From the NCBI GenBank assembly GCA_023548195.1, contig JAJHZJ010000014.1, positions 14,112,718 to 14,176,717 on the forward strand: a stretch of DNA of 64,000 nucleotides, written 5' to 3'. Numbering within the stretch: the stretch's first letter is position 1; each line of letters opens with the position of its first letter. The position numbers and the translations under genes were made by a program. Below the pieces are notes generated by a model. That model was not told the DNA's origin. It saw only the letters and a list, made by a program, of their open reading frames with translations, and did not search any database. This DNA is from Bettongia penicillata ogilbyi (taxonomy: Eukaryota > Chordata > Mammalia > Diprotodontia > Potoroidae). Shown piece by piece: positions 21,969-34,183 of this stretch.

Positions 21969-22653
21969 GATTTCTTTTACAACATGAGCAACATGCAAAA
22001 ATGTGTCACATGACTGTTCATGTATAACATATCAAATTTCTTGCTTTCTCGATGAAGAGGGGAGGGGAGGGAACAAGAGAAAGAATTTGGAACTCAAAAT
22101 TTTAAGGTGGATGCTAAAGATTATTTTTACATATAATGGGGGAAAAGTAAAATGTTAAAAAAATTTAGAAATCAGAATAATTTATTTTAGAGAAAAGACT
22201 GATATTTCTCTCATTACAGAATATTAATACTTTTATTCTTGGATGACTGAAAAAGTTTGTTATGTTAGAATGCTCAGTGAGATACTATCATTTTTTTATT
22301 TTTAATTTTATTTATTTTCAGTGTTCTACAATCACTGCAATATAACTTAGATTTTCCCCCCTCCCTCCCACCTACATTCCCCCTCCCTGCCTGAGACAGC
22401 ATAAAATTTTATATAGGTTCAATTCTACACATACATTCCTATCAAAATACATTTTCACTTTAGTCATACTGTATAGAAGAATTAAAATGAATGAGGGAAG
22501 TCATATAACAAACCAAAATGTAATACAAAAGAAAATTATCTATTACATTCTGTGATTGAATTCCTTAGTTCTTTCTCTGGATGTGGAAAGCATTTTTCCT
22601 TAAAAGAGCATTGAGGATTTTTTAAGTTCTTGCACTGCAATGAAGTTCCAAGT

Positions 22654-25600
22654 CTACCAGAAAAAACTCTCATATACTGTGGTCATTGCTGTGCACAAAG
22701 TTCTCCTGGTTCTTCTCTTTTCGCTCAGCATCAGGGCTTTCCAGACCTCTCTGCAGTCTTCATGTTCATCATTTCTTATAGCACAGTAATGTTCCATTGT
22801 ATTCATATACCATAATTTATTCAGCCTTTCCCCAATTGATGGGCATCCCCTTGATTTCCAGGTTTTGGCCACTACAAAGAGAGCTGCTATGAATATTTTT
22901 GTACTTGTGAGACACTTTCCCATTTTTATGATCTCTTGGGGATACATTACTAGAAGTGATATTGCTGAGTCAACGGGTATGCGTATTTTTGTAGCTCTTA
23001 GGACATAATTCCAAATTGCTCTCCAGAATGGTTGGATCAGCTCACAGCTCCATCAACAATGAACTAGTGTTCCAACTCTCCCACATCTTCTCCAACATTT
23101 GTCATCTTCTTGTTCTGACATGTCTGCCAATCTGATAGGTGTGATGTTGCTTTGATTTGCATCTCTCCAATCAATAGTAATTTAGAGCATTTTTTCAAAT
23201 GACTCTAGATACCTTTAATTTCTTCCTCTGAAAACTTCCTGTTAATATCCTTTGACCATTTATCTATTGGGGAATGACTTGTATTTTGGTACATTTGACT
23301 CAGTTCTCTATATCTTTTAGAAATGAGGCCTTTATCACAGACACTAGTTGCAAAAATTCTTTCCCACTTTTCTGCATCCCTACAAATCTTGGTTACCTTG
23401 GGTTTGGTTGTGAAAAAACTTTTCAGTTTAATGTAATCAAAATTATCCATCTTGCACTTCATAATGCTTTCTGCCTCTTCTTTAATCAAAAATTCTTCCC
23501 TTCTCCATAAATCTGATAAATACACTATTCCTTGCTCCACCAATTTGTCCATAGTATCAATCTTTATACCTAGATAATGTACCCATTTGGACTTTATTCT
23601 CATGTACAGTGTAAGGCATTGGTCTATGCTTAGTTTCCACCACATTGTTATCCAGTTTTCCCAGCAATTTTTGTCAAACAGTGAGTTCTTATCCCAGAAG
23701 CTGGGGTCCTTGGGCTTATCAAACTATAGATTGCTGTATTCATTGCCTACTGTGTCTTGAGTACCTAGCATATTCCACTTGTCTACCTTCTGTTTCTTAG
23801 CCAGTACCAAGTGGTTTTGATAATTGCTGCTTTATAATACAATTTGAGATCTGGTAGCTCTAGACCACCTTCCCTAGCATTTCTTTTCATTAGTCCCCTT
23901 GATATTCTGGACCTTTTATTCCTCCAGATGAATTATGATATTATTTTTCCAGATCTAGAAAATAATTTTCTGATAATTTGGTTGCTATGGCACTAATAAA
24001 TTAAATTAATTTAGATAGAAATGCCATTTTTTTTTGTTATATTGGCTCTGCCTAGCCATGAGCAACTGATGTTTTTCCAATTACTTAGATCTGACTTTAT
24101 TTGTGTGAAAAGTGTCTTATAACTGTGTTCATATAGTCCCTGGGTTTATTTTTGCAGGTAAACTCCCAAATATTTTCTGATGTCTACCTAGCTTTAAATG
24201 GGATTTCTCTTTTTATCTCTTGCTTTTGGGCTTTGTTAGTAATATATAGAAATGCAGAAGATTTGTATGGGTTTATTTTGTAACCTGCAACTTTGTCACA
24301 GTTTATTATTTGAAGTAGTTTTTTTACTTGAATCTCTGGTATTTTCTAAGTATATTATCATATCATCTGCAAAGAGTGATAACTTAATTTCTTCTTTGTG
24401 TATTCTAATTTCTTCAATTTCTTTTTCTTCTCTAATTGCTACAGCTAACATTTCTAGTACCATATTGAATAACAGTGGTGATAATGGACATCCTTTTTTC
24501 ACCCCTGATCTTGTTGGAAATGCATCTAGCTTATCTCCATTGCATATAATGCTTGCTGAAGATTTTAGGTAGACACTACTTATTATTTTATGGAAAGTTC
24601 CCTTTATTCTTATATTCTCAAGTGTTTTTAATAGGCATGGGTGTTGTATTTTGTCAAAAGTTTTTTCTGCATCTATTGAGATAATCATATGCTTTCTGTT
24701 AGTTTTGTAGTTAATATGATCAATAATGTTAGTAAGTTTCCTAATATTGAACCAGCCCTTCACTCCTGGTATGAATCCTACCTGACCATAATGTATTATT
24801 CTCATGATAAGCTATTGTATTCCTTTTGCTAAAATCTTATTTAAAATTTTTACATCTATACTCATTAGAGAAATTGGTCTATAATTTTCTTTGTTTTGGC
24901 TCTTCTTGGTTTAGGTATCAAAACTGTATTTGTACCACAAAAAGAATCTGGGAGGACTCCTTCTTCCCCAATTTTCCCAGATAACCGGAATTAACTTTTC
25001 TTTAAATGTTTGATAGAATGTACTTGAAAATCTATCTGGCCCTGGAGATTTTTTCCTAGGAACTTGATTGATGACTTGTTCAATTTCTTTTTCTGAAATG
25101 GGTTTATTTTAGTATTCAATTTCCTCTTCCATTAATCTGGGCAACTTATATTTTTTAAAATACTCATCCATCTCATTTAAATTGTTGAATTTATGGGCAT
25201 AAAGCTGGACAAAGCAATTTCTAATTATTGTTTTAATTTCCTCCTCATTGGAGGTGAGTTCACCTCTTTCATTTTTGATATTGGTAATTTGGTTTTCTTC
25301 TTTCTTTTTTTAAATCAAATTGACCAAAGGTTTATCAATTTTATTAGTTTTTTCATAAAACCAACTATTAGTTTTATTTATTAGTTCAATAGTTTTCCTA
25401 ATTTCAATTTTATTAATTGAATACTGGTTTTCAGTATTTCTAATTTGGTATACACTTGGGGACTTTCAATTTGTTCTTTTTCTAACTTTTTCAACTTCAT
25501 GCCCAAGTCATTATTCTCCTCTTGCTCTACTTTATTAATGTAGGCATTCAAAGATATAAAACTTCCTCTAAGAACTGCTTTTGCAGTATCCCATAAGACT

Positions 25601-26438
25601 TGGTAGGTTGTTTCATTATTGTCATTATCTTGAAAGAAGTTGTTTGTTTCCATGATTTGTTGTTTAACCCACTCCTTTAAGATTAGATTATTTAGTTTCC
25701 AATTAATCTTTGGTTTATCTTTCCATGGATTTTTATTACATATAATTTTTATTGCATTATGATCTGAGAAGGATGCATTGACTATCTCTGCCTTTCTGCA
25801 CTGGATTTTGAAGTTTTTATGCCCTAGAACATGGTCAATTTTTGTATATGTGTCATGTACCACTGAGAAAAAGGTATATTCCTTTCTATCTTCATTCAAT
25901 TTTCTCCAAAGATCTATCTTATCTACCTTATCAAGGATTCTATTAACCTCCTTAATTTCTTTTTTGCTTATTTTAAGGTTATATTTATCAACTTCAGAGA
26001 GGGGGAGGTTGAGGTCCCCCGCTAGTATAGTGTTGCTGTCTACTTCTTCTTGCAATTCCCCCAACCTTTCCTCTAAGAATTTGGATGCTATACCACTTGG
26101 AGCATACATGTTTAGTAATGATACTGCTTAGTTGTTTATGGTGCCTTTTAGCAGGATATAGTTTTCTTCTTTATCTCTTTACATCTATTTCTGCTTTTGC
26201 TTTGTCTGAGATTAGGATTGCTACTCCTGCTTTTCTTACATCAGCTGAAGCACAACATAGTCTGTTCCAGCCTTTTACCTTTACCTGTGTGCATCCCCAT
26301 GATTCACATGTGTTTCTGTAAACAACATAATGTTGGATTCTGGCTTTTAATCAACTCTGCTATCCATCTCCATTTTATGAGAAAGTTCATTCCATTCACA
26401 TTCACAGTTATGATTACAATCTGTGTCTTTCCCTCCAT
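22654..26438 (-). pseudogene. L1 ORF2p (endonuclease-reverse transcriptase), disabled
   Basis: ORF2p normally nicks target DNA (AP-like endonuclease) and copies L1 RNA by target-primed reverse transcription. The start is taken at the Met before EGKTQIVIITVNVNG (26,438), by family position. Visible parts: endonuclease pieces NVNG, ILAGDLNLPLS, TYTKIDHVLGHK and FSDHNAI (25,381-26,480); RT block QVGFIPG, motif [26 protein letters not shown], and catalytic FADDM (24,359-24,373) in the frame 24,296-24,805; C-terminal region 23,205-23,645; and terminal ...TTVYESFFW then stop (22,654). Total about 1,260 codons, the usual ORF2p size. Stops and frame changes separate the blocks. The RT Asp pair is retained. 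Confidence 0.88.
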
Positions 26439-27025
26439 CTTTTTTCTCACCATTTGAGCTTTTAGTTCTCCTGTCTCCCTTCCCCTCCTCAATAGAGTTT
26501 TCACTTTGGACCACCATCTCCCGCAATCTTCCCTTCTTTCCTTCGGCCCTCTTTCCTTTTACTCCCCTTTACCCTTACCACTTCTCTCTGTTTTATCTTC
26601 CCCTCCCCTTTCTCCTCCTTTCCTCTCCTACTGTCTATAAAGCTAGTTAGATTTACATACTTAATTAAGTTTATTATTCCCTCTTGGAACCAAATCAGAT
26701 GAGAATACCTCTCAAACAATGCTTTTCTCCCTCCCCTCTTTCCCTCTACTATAATATAATTTTACACTTCTTACTGTGATATAATTTGACATTTTTTGCT
26801 TTCTCCTTTTCACATCTTCTGTTACAATACCTTCACATGCTTGAATCACATTTTTATCATCACATCATTTACTTTATACCCATTCCCTCTATCTATGTAT
26901 ATCCCTTTTATATATCATAATAGATATGCAATTCTCAAGATTGACAGGTATCATCTTCTCTTATAGGGAGGTAAACAGTTTGCCCAAATTGAGTAACTAG
27001 TTTTTCTTTTCCCCTGTTTACCTTT

Positions 27026-28099
27026 TTATGCCTCTCTTGAGACCTGTGTTTGAAGAACAAATTTGCTATTGAGTTCTGGTTTTTTTTTTGCCGGGAAGGT
27101 CTGGAAATCCCTTATTTCATTGAATGTCCATCTCCTTTCCTGAAATGTTATGCTGAACTTTACTGGGTAATTGATCCTTGGTTGTAGTCCCAAATCCTTT
27201 GCCTTACAGAATATCATATTCCAATTCCTTCAAACTTTTAATGTAGAAGCTTCCTTTGTGATCCTGACTGTAGCTTCTCAGTATTTGAATGGTTTCTTTC
27301 TTGCTGCCTGTAGTATTTTCTCCTTCGCTTGATAGTTATGGAATTTGGCAACAATATTTCTTGATGTTTTTTGCTTAGGATTCCTTTCAGGAGGCAAGTG
27401 GTGTATTTTTTCAATGACTATTTTGCCCTCTGGATCTAGCACTTCTGGGCAGTTTCCCTTGGTGATTTCTTGGAAGATATTGTCTAGACTCTTTTTTTCA
27501 TTGTGGCTTTCTGGTAGGCCAATCATTCTTAAATTTTCTCTCCTGGATCTATTTTCAAGGTCAGTTGTTTTTCCAATTAGATATTTTACATTTTATTCTA
27601 CCTTTTCATTGTTTAGATTTTGTTTGACTTGTTCTTTATGTCTCATAGAGTCATTAGTTTCTACTTACCCAATTCTAATTTTTGTTGAATTGTTTTCTTC
27701 AGTTAACTTTTGCATCTCCTTTTCCATCTGTCCAATTGTTCCTTTTAAGGAATTATTTTCTCCAGTTAGTTTTTGTACTTCCTTTTCCATTTCTTCAATT
27801 TTTCCAGTTAGGTTTTGTGGTTCCTTTTCCATTTGTTCAATTTTCCTTTTTAAAGAACTGTTTGCTTCCTAGAATTCTTTATTCATACCTTTAAAATCAC
27901 TGACCAGTTTCTCTTCTATTTCCTTCTTCAGCTGTTCCAGGAGAGCTCTTTGAGCCTACGAGCAGTTCATAGCCTTGTCTGCAGTTTCACATGGGAATAC
28001 GGTCTCAATACTGACCTCTTTGGTATTCATGTTTTGATCCTTGTCCCCATAGAAAGATTCTATGAGCTTTTCATTTTTGCTTTGCTTCTTCTTACTCAT
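27026..28099 (-). pseudogene. L1 ORF1p, disabled
   Basis: ORF1p is the trimeric RNA-binding chaperone. The minus strand starts MSKKKQSKNEKLIESFYGDK (28,099), aligning with MPGKRKKNKTIESYFLGE of the intact copy at 40,159. The coiled coil lies across about 27,600-27,900. The piece 27,278-27,526 reads MIGLPESHNEKKSLDNIFQE and onward through the RRM domain, and 27,026-27,217 gives the C-terminal domain. The span is about 358 codons against 361 in the intact copy. In-frame stops and frameshifts separate these parts. Confidence 0.85.
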
Positions 28100-29085
28100 G
28101 ATGATGATGCTTTGTGTATTGTGGCCTCTGGTTCTTTCAGCTAGAAGCTGGAAAATCTGGTGTTGAGCTGTATTGTGTAAGAAAGCAAAGAGCATTTGTC
28201 TTTTTTTCTTTTTGATTTGTGTTTCCCTGAATTAGCCCAGGGGCTAACTTCTTAAGTGTGAGGGAGAGATGGTCTGATCACAGGAGATCTCCTCAGCTGA
28301 GCTAGAGCAAAGGCAAGGTCAGTACTTGGTGATCCTGGCTGCCTTCCTGTTTCCCCTGGAGCACTGAGACACACCTGGATCCTAGTGCAAGGCTCTACTC
28401 CCTGGGATCTGAATCTCCTCTAGGTTGGTTTGCTGAGGTGGGGCTGTCACCACAGTAAGAGGAATATTCCTAACCTCAAGTGCTATGAGACTGTTTGCCC
28501 CTTCTGCTGTCTCACCGATCCAGGATTTTTCTGGGGAAATATTTTATGGTTCTTTCAAGGTCAATGAGGGGAGGGGGAGAGAGCAGTTATCCATCACTTT
28601 GCAATTTTGGCTCCTGGGAGTTCTAGTAGGTGACTTACAGACATTTACTCCGTGAACTGATAGTCTCAGGAGCAGTTTCAGCTGATACCTGGGGCTCGAC
28701 AGCTATCACTCACTTGGCTCTGCTGGTCTCCTGCCCTGGGCTGCCACTCTCTCTTTCCACAGTGCTACCTTGTTGGTGCCTCAAGCCCCACTGGGGCTTT
28801 CTTGCTCAGTCATGCAGCTGCAGGACACACTGTGCTGTGTGCTGTGTGTTCTTCCACACCTGCAGAACAGATCTTCACTGTGTGCTGTGGGTTCTTCCAC
28901 ACCCAGGCAACAGATCCTTCCTGGGGACCTTTCAGTCTGTCCCGGTCTGTGAATCTGCCCCAGGGTTTCCTATTGGATTCTGCACCTCCAAAATTTTGCT
29001 CAGATTCTCTTTTTAGATGTATCTGAAGGAGTTTGTCTAAGGGCTTAGGTGAGTAGTTGCTCTCAGTCCTCCATCTTGGCTCCAT
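28100..29085 (-). promoter_or_regulatory. L1 5'UTR / internal promoter region
   Basis: About 985 bp between the ORF1 start and the 5' terminus, clearly more GC-rich than the rest of the element. It ends at the right with TCCATCTTGG (29,070-29,079; CCAAGATGGA on the element strand), a YY1-like motif. It is longer than, and only partly similar to, the 5'UTRs at 28-733 and 40,160-40,809, so it belongs to another L1 subfamily. Confidence 0.65.
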
Positions 29086-29984
29086 CCCTTCTATAATATT
29101 AAATTTAACAACCTTCCCTTAAAGGAGAAATCCTTGAAGGGAGAGAAAAACTCAGGGAAGAAGATAGCATATAAGGGAACCAGCACCATGATCATATCCC
29201 TATCCCATTAATTACACTAGAGTCTTGAGGGATTTCCCTCTTGAAAAGATACTGAATTCACTCTCTGGGTTGAGCTAAGATATCATAGGGAGAAACCTTT
29301 CACTATGTTTATTGTCTGGTATATTTTCTCTTCTATTTACTTTGTATGATTTCTCTTTGCATTTATTGCTTTAGGTAAAGAGGTGTATTTGTTACATGTA
29401 TTTTTTGCAGAACAGGTATGTGGTAGAAAAGGAGTCAAGTCTTGGACAGGTAGCTTGGGGACAATATCCCTATTAAGAGATACTGATCAAGAACACAACT
29501 TATGCTTAAAAATTATCTCCACTCAATATTTAGGGGAATGGATAGATGTATTTTTGAACCTGGTACCCTTTCTGTGAGTGACCAGCCTCTAGCTCAACCT
29601 TCTATTTCTCCTCCTGTCAAGAATCAAAATGTCCCTTGGAGAAGGCATCGTTCTCTTCCCTTAAGCTCTCACCAACTCTGACCCTCACAGAGGATGGAAC
29701 ATTAAGTTTCATCTACTAATGAAGAGATTCTTATGCAAACAACTTTGAACCAAAGTTTATATAACAAAATTAATTAATTTGGAGGGGCAAAAGATCTAGA
29801 TAAACCCAGAAAATTATAAGAAGTTAGGAATGAATGAAAGGGAATAGCACTTCTATAACTTTAAAATTTTAAAGCTGGTCCAAAAAGTAGCAAAGATCAG
29901 CAGAATGGACTTGACAAGAAAGAAGTTAAAATAATTGAAGTCAACAACCCTGTGTTTGATAAACTTGAAAATTTAAATTTTCTA
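29086..29984. other. Spacer without recognised content
   Basis: About 0.9 kb with no gene or repeat I can name. A pyrimidine-rich stretch at 29,580-29,700 is unremarkable. Confidence 0.4.
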
Positions 29985-30855
29985 GGACCAGATCTACCCT
30001 TTATGCCCTAACCTCTCTGCTGACCTCCATTCTTCCATTTCCAATATCTCTTCAGACATTTTGAACTGGATGTTCAGTCTATAAACTCAACATGTCCAAA
30101 ATGGAGCTAATTTTTTTTCTCCCATAAACTCTCCAGCCCCCTTATCTTCTTCATTACTGGTGAGGGTAAAACATTCTCCCAGTCACCCAGACTTGCAACC
30201 TGGATATCATCCTCAACTCCTCATTATCTCAAGCCCCATTATCTGGTCTGTTGCTACAGTCTGTTGATTTTACCTTTGCAACATTTCTCAAATATTTACC
30301 CTCCATTCAGCTGTCAAAGTAATTTTCTAGTACAGGTCTGGCCATGCCACTCATACTTAATAAAGCTCCAGTCGTTCCCTATCACCTCCAGAATCAAACA
30401 CAAAATTTTTTGTTTGGTATTCCAAGCCCTTTATAATCCATTCCTAGCTTTCTTATACTTGATTTCTTACCACATATTCTTTGATTTAGTGAAACCGGCC
30501 TCCTTGTTCCTCTAACAAGACACTCTATCTCTCAGCTACAAGCATTTTCTCTGACTGTTTTCCATGCCTATAATGCTCTCCTTCTACTTCTATTGGCTTC
30601 CCTGGCTTCCTTCAGATCCCAACTAAAATCCCACATTCTACAGGAAGCCTTTCCCAAACTTTCTTAGTTCTAGTGCTTTACCTTTCTTATTTTTTCTTTT
30701 TCTGATGTATAGTTTCCTTGTACATGCTCTTTTGCTTGTAGTCTCCCAACTAGATTGTGAGCTCTTCAAAGGGATGGTCTGTCTTTTTCCTTTTTAAAAT
30801 CTTCAATGCTTGGCACCATAGTAGGTGCTTAATAAATATTGATAGATTGACTAGG
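29985..30855 (+). mobile_element. L2 LINE 3' end (sense)
   Basis: Sense-strand L2 blocks in order: ACCCAGACTTGCAACCTGGA, TGATTTTACCTTTGCAACAT, GTCTGGCCATGCCACTCATA, CCAAGCCCTTTATAATCCAT, AACTAGATTGTGAGCTCTTC, and the terminal GGCACCATAGTAGGTGCTTA ATAAATATTGATAGATTGAC. This is the classical L2 3' region up to its terminus. Reading frames are fully decayed. Stronger preservation than the other L2 pieces suggests a later L2 subfamily. Confidence 0.85.
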
Positions 30856-31639
30856 ACATAATTTTTTCCTTATAGATATTGCCTGGAAAGTTGAAAAAAC
30901 TCCATAGAAATTAGGTTTGAGCTAACATCTCACACAACATTCAATCCTCTGAAATTTTTGCTAGAGAAACTCAATCTTTTTTATAAATAGAATGAAGATT
31001 CAAAATGTTTGTTATGGATGTGTCAGAATTTAATTAAACAAAATTCTCAGTTTCTTAAGCAACTGGATGGTCCTGACAGCTTTACTTGCTTATTTTAAAT
31101 AAAGAGACTATTGAACTGATGTTGCAAGTTGCTACAGAACTGTAGTGACTATTTGAATGTTACATTTCCTATGAGAATGCTTGAGGTATTTTCATTTGAT
31201 AATACATATTTACCTGTTTTGTGAGATGCCAGCTATGTGACATCATTAATTGAACAAATTTTGTACTACATGATTTAAAAAGTATATTCCAGTTCCCTTT
31301 ATTTGTGAATTAATAATAAACTTTCATCAAATATTGAATATTCTGAGGTATATTGGGTTCCTATAGCAAAAATTCTCCTAGTGAACATTTTGAAACCATT
31401 GCAATTTACTCCTGTCCAGAAGGTGCAAACAACAGATTTTTTCAGCCTTCTGAGAGAAGTTTCTGGCAACACCTTTCACAGATCAAAATTTTAATTTTGT
31501 CATTCAGCATTAACAGATGTACAAATCATTTTTCCATATGATCTTTTTCTGAATTCGTCGTTGCTAGTAGAGAGTGACAGAGAACCATAGTTTTTCTACC
31601 TCATTTTAGCTATTGGTGAAATGTATTTGGGGACTCTTT
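30856..31639. other. Spacer left of UBE3C-like pseudogene
   Basis: No family repeat or gene seen. Immediately before the first recognisable coding similarity there is a pyrimidine tract ending in AG (TTTTTCTACCTCATTTTAG, ending about 31,609). It looks like a splice acceptor but may be chance. Confidence 0.4.
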
Positions 31640-33415
31640 GAGGAAGGACTAATTGTGTATTTAACAGTATTTCAGATCTTTCTTTCTCACTTACCTATTT
31701 CAACTATTGGTACAGACTATAAAGATACAACCAGTAATTCTAAAGATGAAGAGATTGATAGCATGATGACCAAACCTGGTTATGGCAGAATATCAGTGCA
31801 GTACTTAACAGAAGAATGTCTAAAAAGTTAGATGCAAAACAACAAACACCCTAGTAAATATGGTGTGGAGGGATTCAGCCAATGAAAATATATTCACAAT
31901 GATGGCTTCTATATGCTATACACTAACGGTGCAACACTGAATGATAGTGTTGATTCCTTTAATGCCATGTTTCGGAGATTCCTTTGGTATCCAATATCAT
32001 TAATGACAACCTGGATGAATATGGGTCCATGGTACCATTGCTTCAGGCCATATCAAGAGGTTTTCCCATGTCTTTAGAAAACTCCAGTTGAATCATCCAA
32101 CTCTTTTAGCATTTTAGCTCCTTGTTCAGTCATTTGCTAGTTTCCACATATGATAATGAGTTCTTCTCATAGAATCTCATAGAAGTTGTAGGTCAAAGAC
32201 CATCATCTATGATGCCTTTTACATTATAAGAGCTTATAATATTATCATGATGTCTATTTAGGAATCATCAAATTGGCTTATCCTGAAACCAAATCAGAAG
32301 TTTGTGAAGAATATATTGTAGATAATAGTGTGGGAGTACAACTAATACTGAAATGCAGCAATGTTTGAAAATGGAACAAAAATGGTGGATTATTCAAGGG
32401 TTTCACTAATCCAGTAAGAATGCTGAAATTCAGAGACACAAGATGAAATTTTTGTACCCTAAATCACTGGCTGTCATAATAACAGAATATTAAGGTAGAT
32501 AAGGTTAACACAGCTCTATGTGCCATGCACTAGATATGCATGGAGAGTCCAAAGAATGAGAAAAATAAGGCGATGGCAGTCTACTCTGGATGGTGTGGAA
32601 TTAGCATCACTTTTTGTACCTGAGGAAAGGCAGCTTGTGATTATCACAGAATTGCCTTTTATACCTCCATGTGAAGAAAAAGTAAAGATCTTTCAAAGAT
32701 TAACATATACAGATGAATAAGAAGTACAAGGAGATGGCCCATTACTGAATGGAATCAATGTTACAATCTGAAGAAATTATATTTATATTTATGATAAACT
32801 TTCACCAGAAAATGAGCCTGATTTGAAAAAGCAGATCTGTGTGCTCTTACTTAATGCTTATGGCCTGGATGAAGCTGACGCTGATGGTGGTAGCATATTT
32901 AGAGAGTTCCTGAATGAACTACTGAAATCAGGGATTAACCCCAATCAAAAGTTTTTTAAGACCACCAATAAAGGGCTTCTATATCCTAATCCTGCTGCAC
33001 AGATACCTGTTGGAGATTCTTTTGGCAGACATTACTACTTTCTTGGTAAAATATTGGGAAAGGTAAAGAATTTGTTTTATATCAGAATAAATATGAAACC
33101 TTGCGTTTAGTTTGGGAAATATTTTCTCAGAAATTGTTGAAAAAATATTGAATTTCTTTGTCATTTACCTAACCTATAAATTTTTGCTTAAAATCAAGCA
33201 TTTTTGTCTTTAATTTAGACTTATATGAAATGCTAAAATGATTGCTATTGAGAAACACTTAACTGCTTTAGAAAAATGAATGAAATGAATCCATGAAAGC
33301 CAGACCAGAAATACTTCATGTGGCTATCATCAGATATGTTTAATTTATAAGTTAGTATGATTGGAATCATGTTCCCTTTTGCCTCCAAAATAAAAATTTT
33401 AAAAATTAAAAAAAG
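31640..33415 (+). pseudogene. UBE3C: UBE3C-like processed pseudogene (HECT E3 ligase)
   Basis: An intronless but disabled copy of roughly the middle third of a HECT-type ubiquitin ligase matching UBE3C. Pieces in order: IGTDYKDTTSNSKDEE, RISVQYLTEECLK, a KQQT/WRDS-like block, DNEFF and EVVGQR-SSMMPF, GIIKLAYPETKSEVCEEYI, QSTLDGVELASLFVPEERQL, PCEEKVKIFQRLTYTDE, DKLSPENEPDLKKQICV, GLDEADADGGSIFREFLNEL, LKSGINPNQKFFKTTNKGLL and YPNPAAQIPVGDS. Similarity stops at ...FLGKILGK (33,062), before the rest of the HECT lobe and its catalytic Cys. The next bases are GTAAAG, donor-like. About 340 bp of non-coding sequence follows, with AATAAA (33,389-33,394) and an A-rich end (33,401-33,414). It is broken by many stops and frameshifts. 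Confidence 0.85.
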
Positions 33416-33419
33416 TTTC

Positions 33420-34183
33420 AGATAGGAGAATTCTTGAATAAGAAATTGAGATAATCATTTAAAAATGGACAATTTTGGTTACATATAAAATTGAAAATCT
33501 TTTGCACAAATAAGGTCAATGCAATTATAATTAGAATGGGAATAGTTAACTGAGGAGAATTCTGTAGCAAATTTTTCTGATAAAGGTCTTATGTTCAAGA
33601 TATATGAGGAATTGATACAAATACATAAGAACTGCTGTCATTCCTCATTAGACAAATATTTGAAAGATACAAATATGTAAATTTTCAAATGAATGAATGT
33701 GTTATCACATTTTAAAGACATGACTGAAATAACTAGGATTAAAATAAGTGCAAATTAAAACAACGTATGCCAATATATCCTTACTGAGTGTAACCTCATA
33801 GGTCTAATTTCTCCAGATGTGGTATTTGTATTTAGGGCCAGTATTCACATGGCCCAAGACAAATTTGAAAAACTACGCTGGGTATTTTTGAAGGAGCTGT
33901 GAGAAGATAGACACACAAATGCCTATGAGGTTTTGGGGTTGTCCAACTACTCTCATAAACAATTTGAACTTATACATCCAAAGCCATTAAACAGTGAATA
34001 CTTTTTGATTCAGCAATACTACTACTAGTCATCTAAAACTCTGACGAATGAAAGACAGAGGGAAAAAACTGTGTACAAAAATATTTACAGTAGCATTATT
34101 TATAGTAGGAGAAATGGAACAAAAGTAAAGATCCATCAATTGCAGAATAGCTGAATAAATTATGGTATATGAATATGTAAGAA
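33420..34183 (+). mobile_element. L1 ORF2 C-terminal remnant
   Basis: Decayed plus-strand ORF2 end: LHK-GQCNYN, FLIKVLCSRYMRN then YKYIRTAVIPH resemble the region downstream of RT also seen in the L1 at 23,205-23,645. The final part near 34,080-34,180 (TATTTACAGTAGCATTATTT, ATTATGGTATATGAATATG) is the conserved ORF2 3' block. L1 similarity breaks at about 34,183 and resumes at about 34,495. Confidence 0.6.

Larger units (their letters stand above)
19346..22160 (+). mobile_element. Half-L1 (HAL1-type), 5'-inverted, with nested L1
   Basis: The plus strand opens with ORF1 from about residue 183: GRTTDLE-SRRENVRII, then the RRM and C-terminal domains to about 19,960 (RKFGFQIQDTREV). The inter-ORF region follows (19,990-20,400). 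At 20,385-20,460 it jumps directly to the last part of ORF2 (YKNKRYSLLTNDQRV-TGSF at 20,490-20,550), and ends in the L1 3'UTR, whose last portion (21,970-22,160) is displaced by a minus-strand L1 insertion. ORF2's endonuclease and reverse transcriptase are missing. All coding parts are broken. Confidence 0.65.
22291..29085 (-). mobile_element. Near-full-length L1 (6.8 kb), inactive
   Basis: Read on the minus strand: 5' end at about 29,085 with the YY1-like CCAAGATGGA, 5'UTR to 28,100, ORF1 (28,099-27,026), inter-ORF region, ORF2 (26,438-22,654), 3'UTR and A-rich tail at 22,291-22,325. All parts are present in order, giving a length typical of a full L1. Both ORFs carry several stops and frameshifts, so it is dead. 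No convincing target-site duplication could be read at the ends. Long plus-strand frames across it are antisense shadows. Confidence 0.88.

Noticed and set aside
27345..27872. 175-codon plus-strand frame, Phe/Leu/Cys-rich
   Set aside because: Antisense of the L1 ORF1 coiled coil; hydrophobic composition is what the complement of Lys/Glu-rich codons gives.
22280..29110. Target-site duplication of the 6.8-kb L1
   Set aside because: Only a weak TACTATCA / TCTATAATA-like resemblance between the flanks; too short and mismatched to claim.
32823..33110. Possible functional exon of a HECT ligase (95 codons open)
   Set aside because: Although bounded by a donor-like GTAAAG, the upstream similarity is continuous across many exons without introns and is full of stops, so it is a retrocopy and not an exon.
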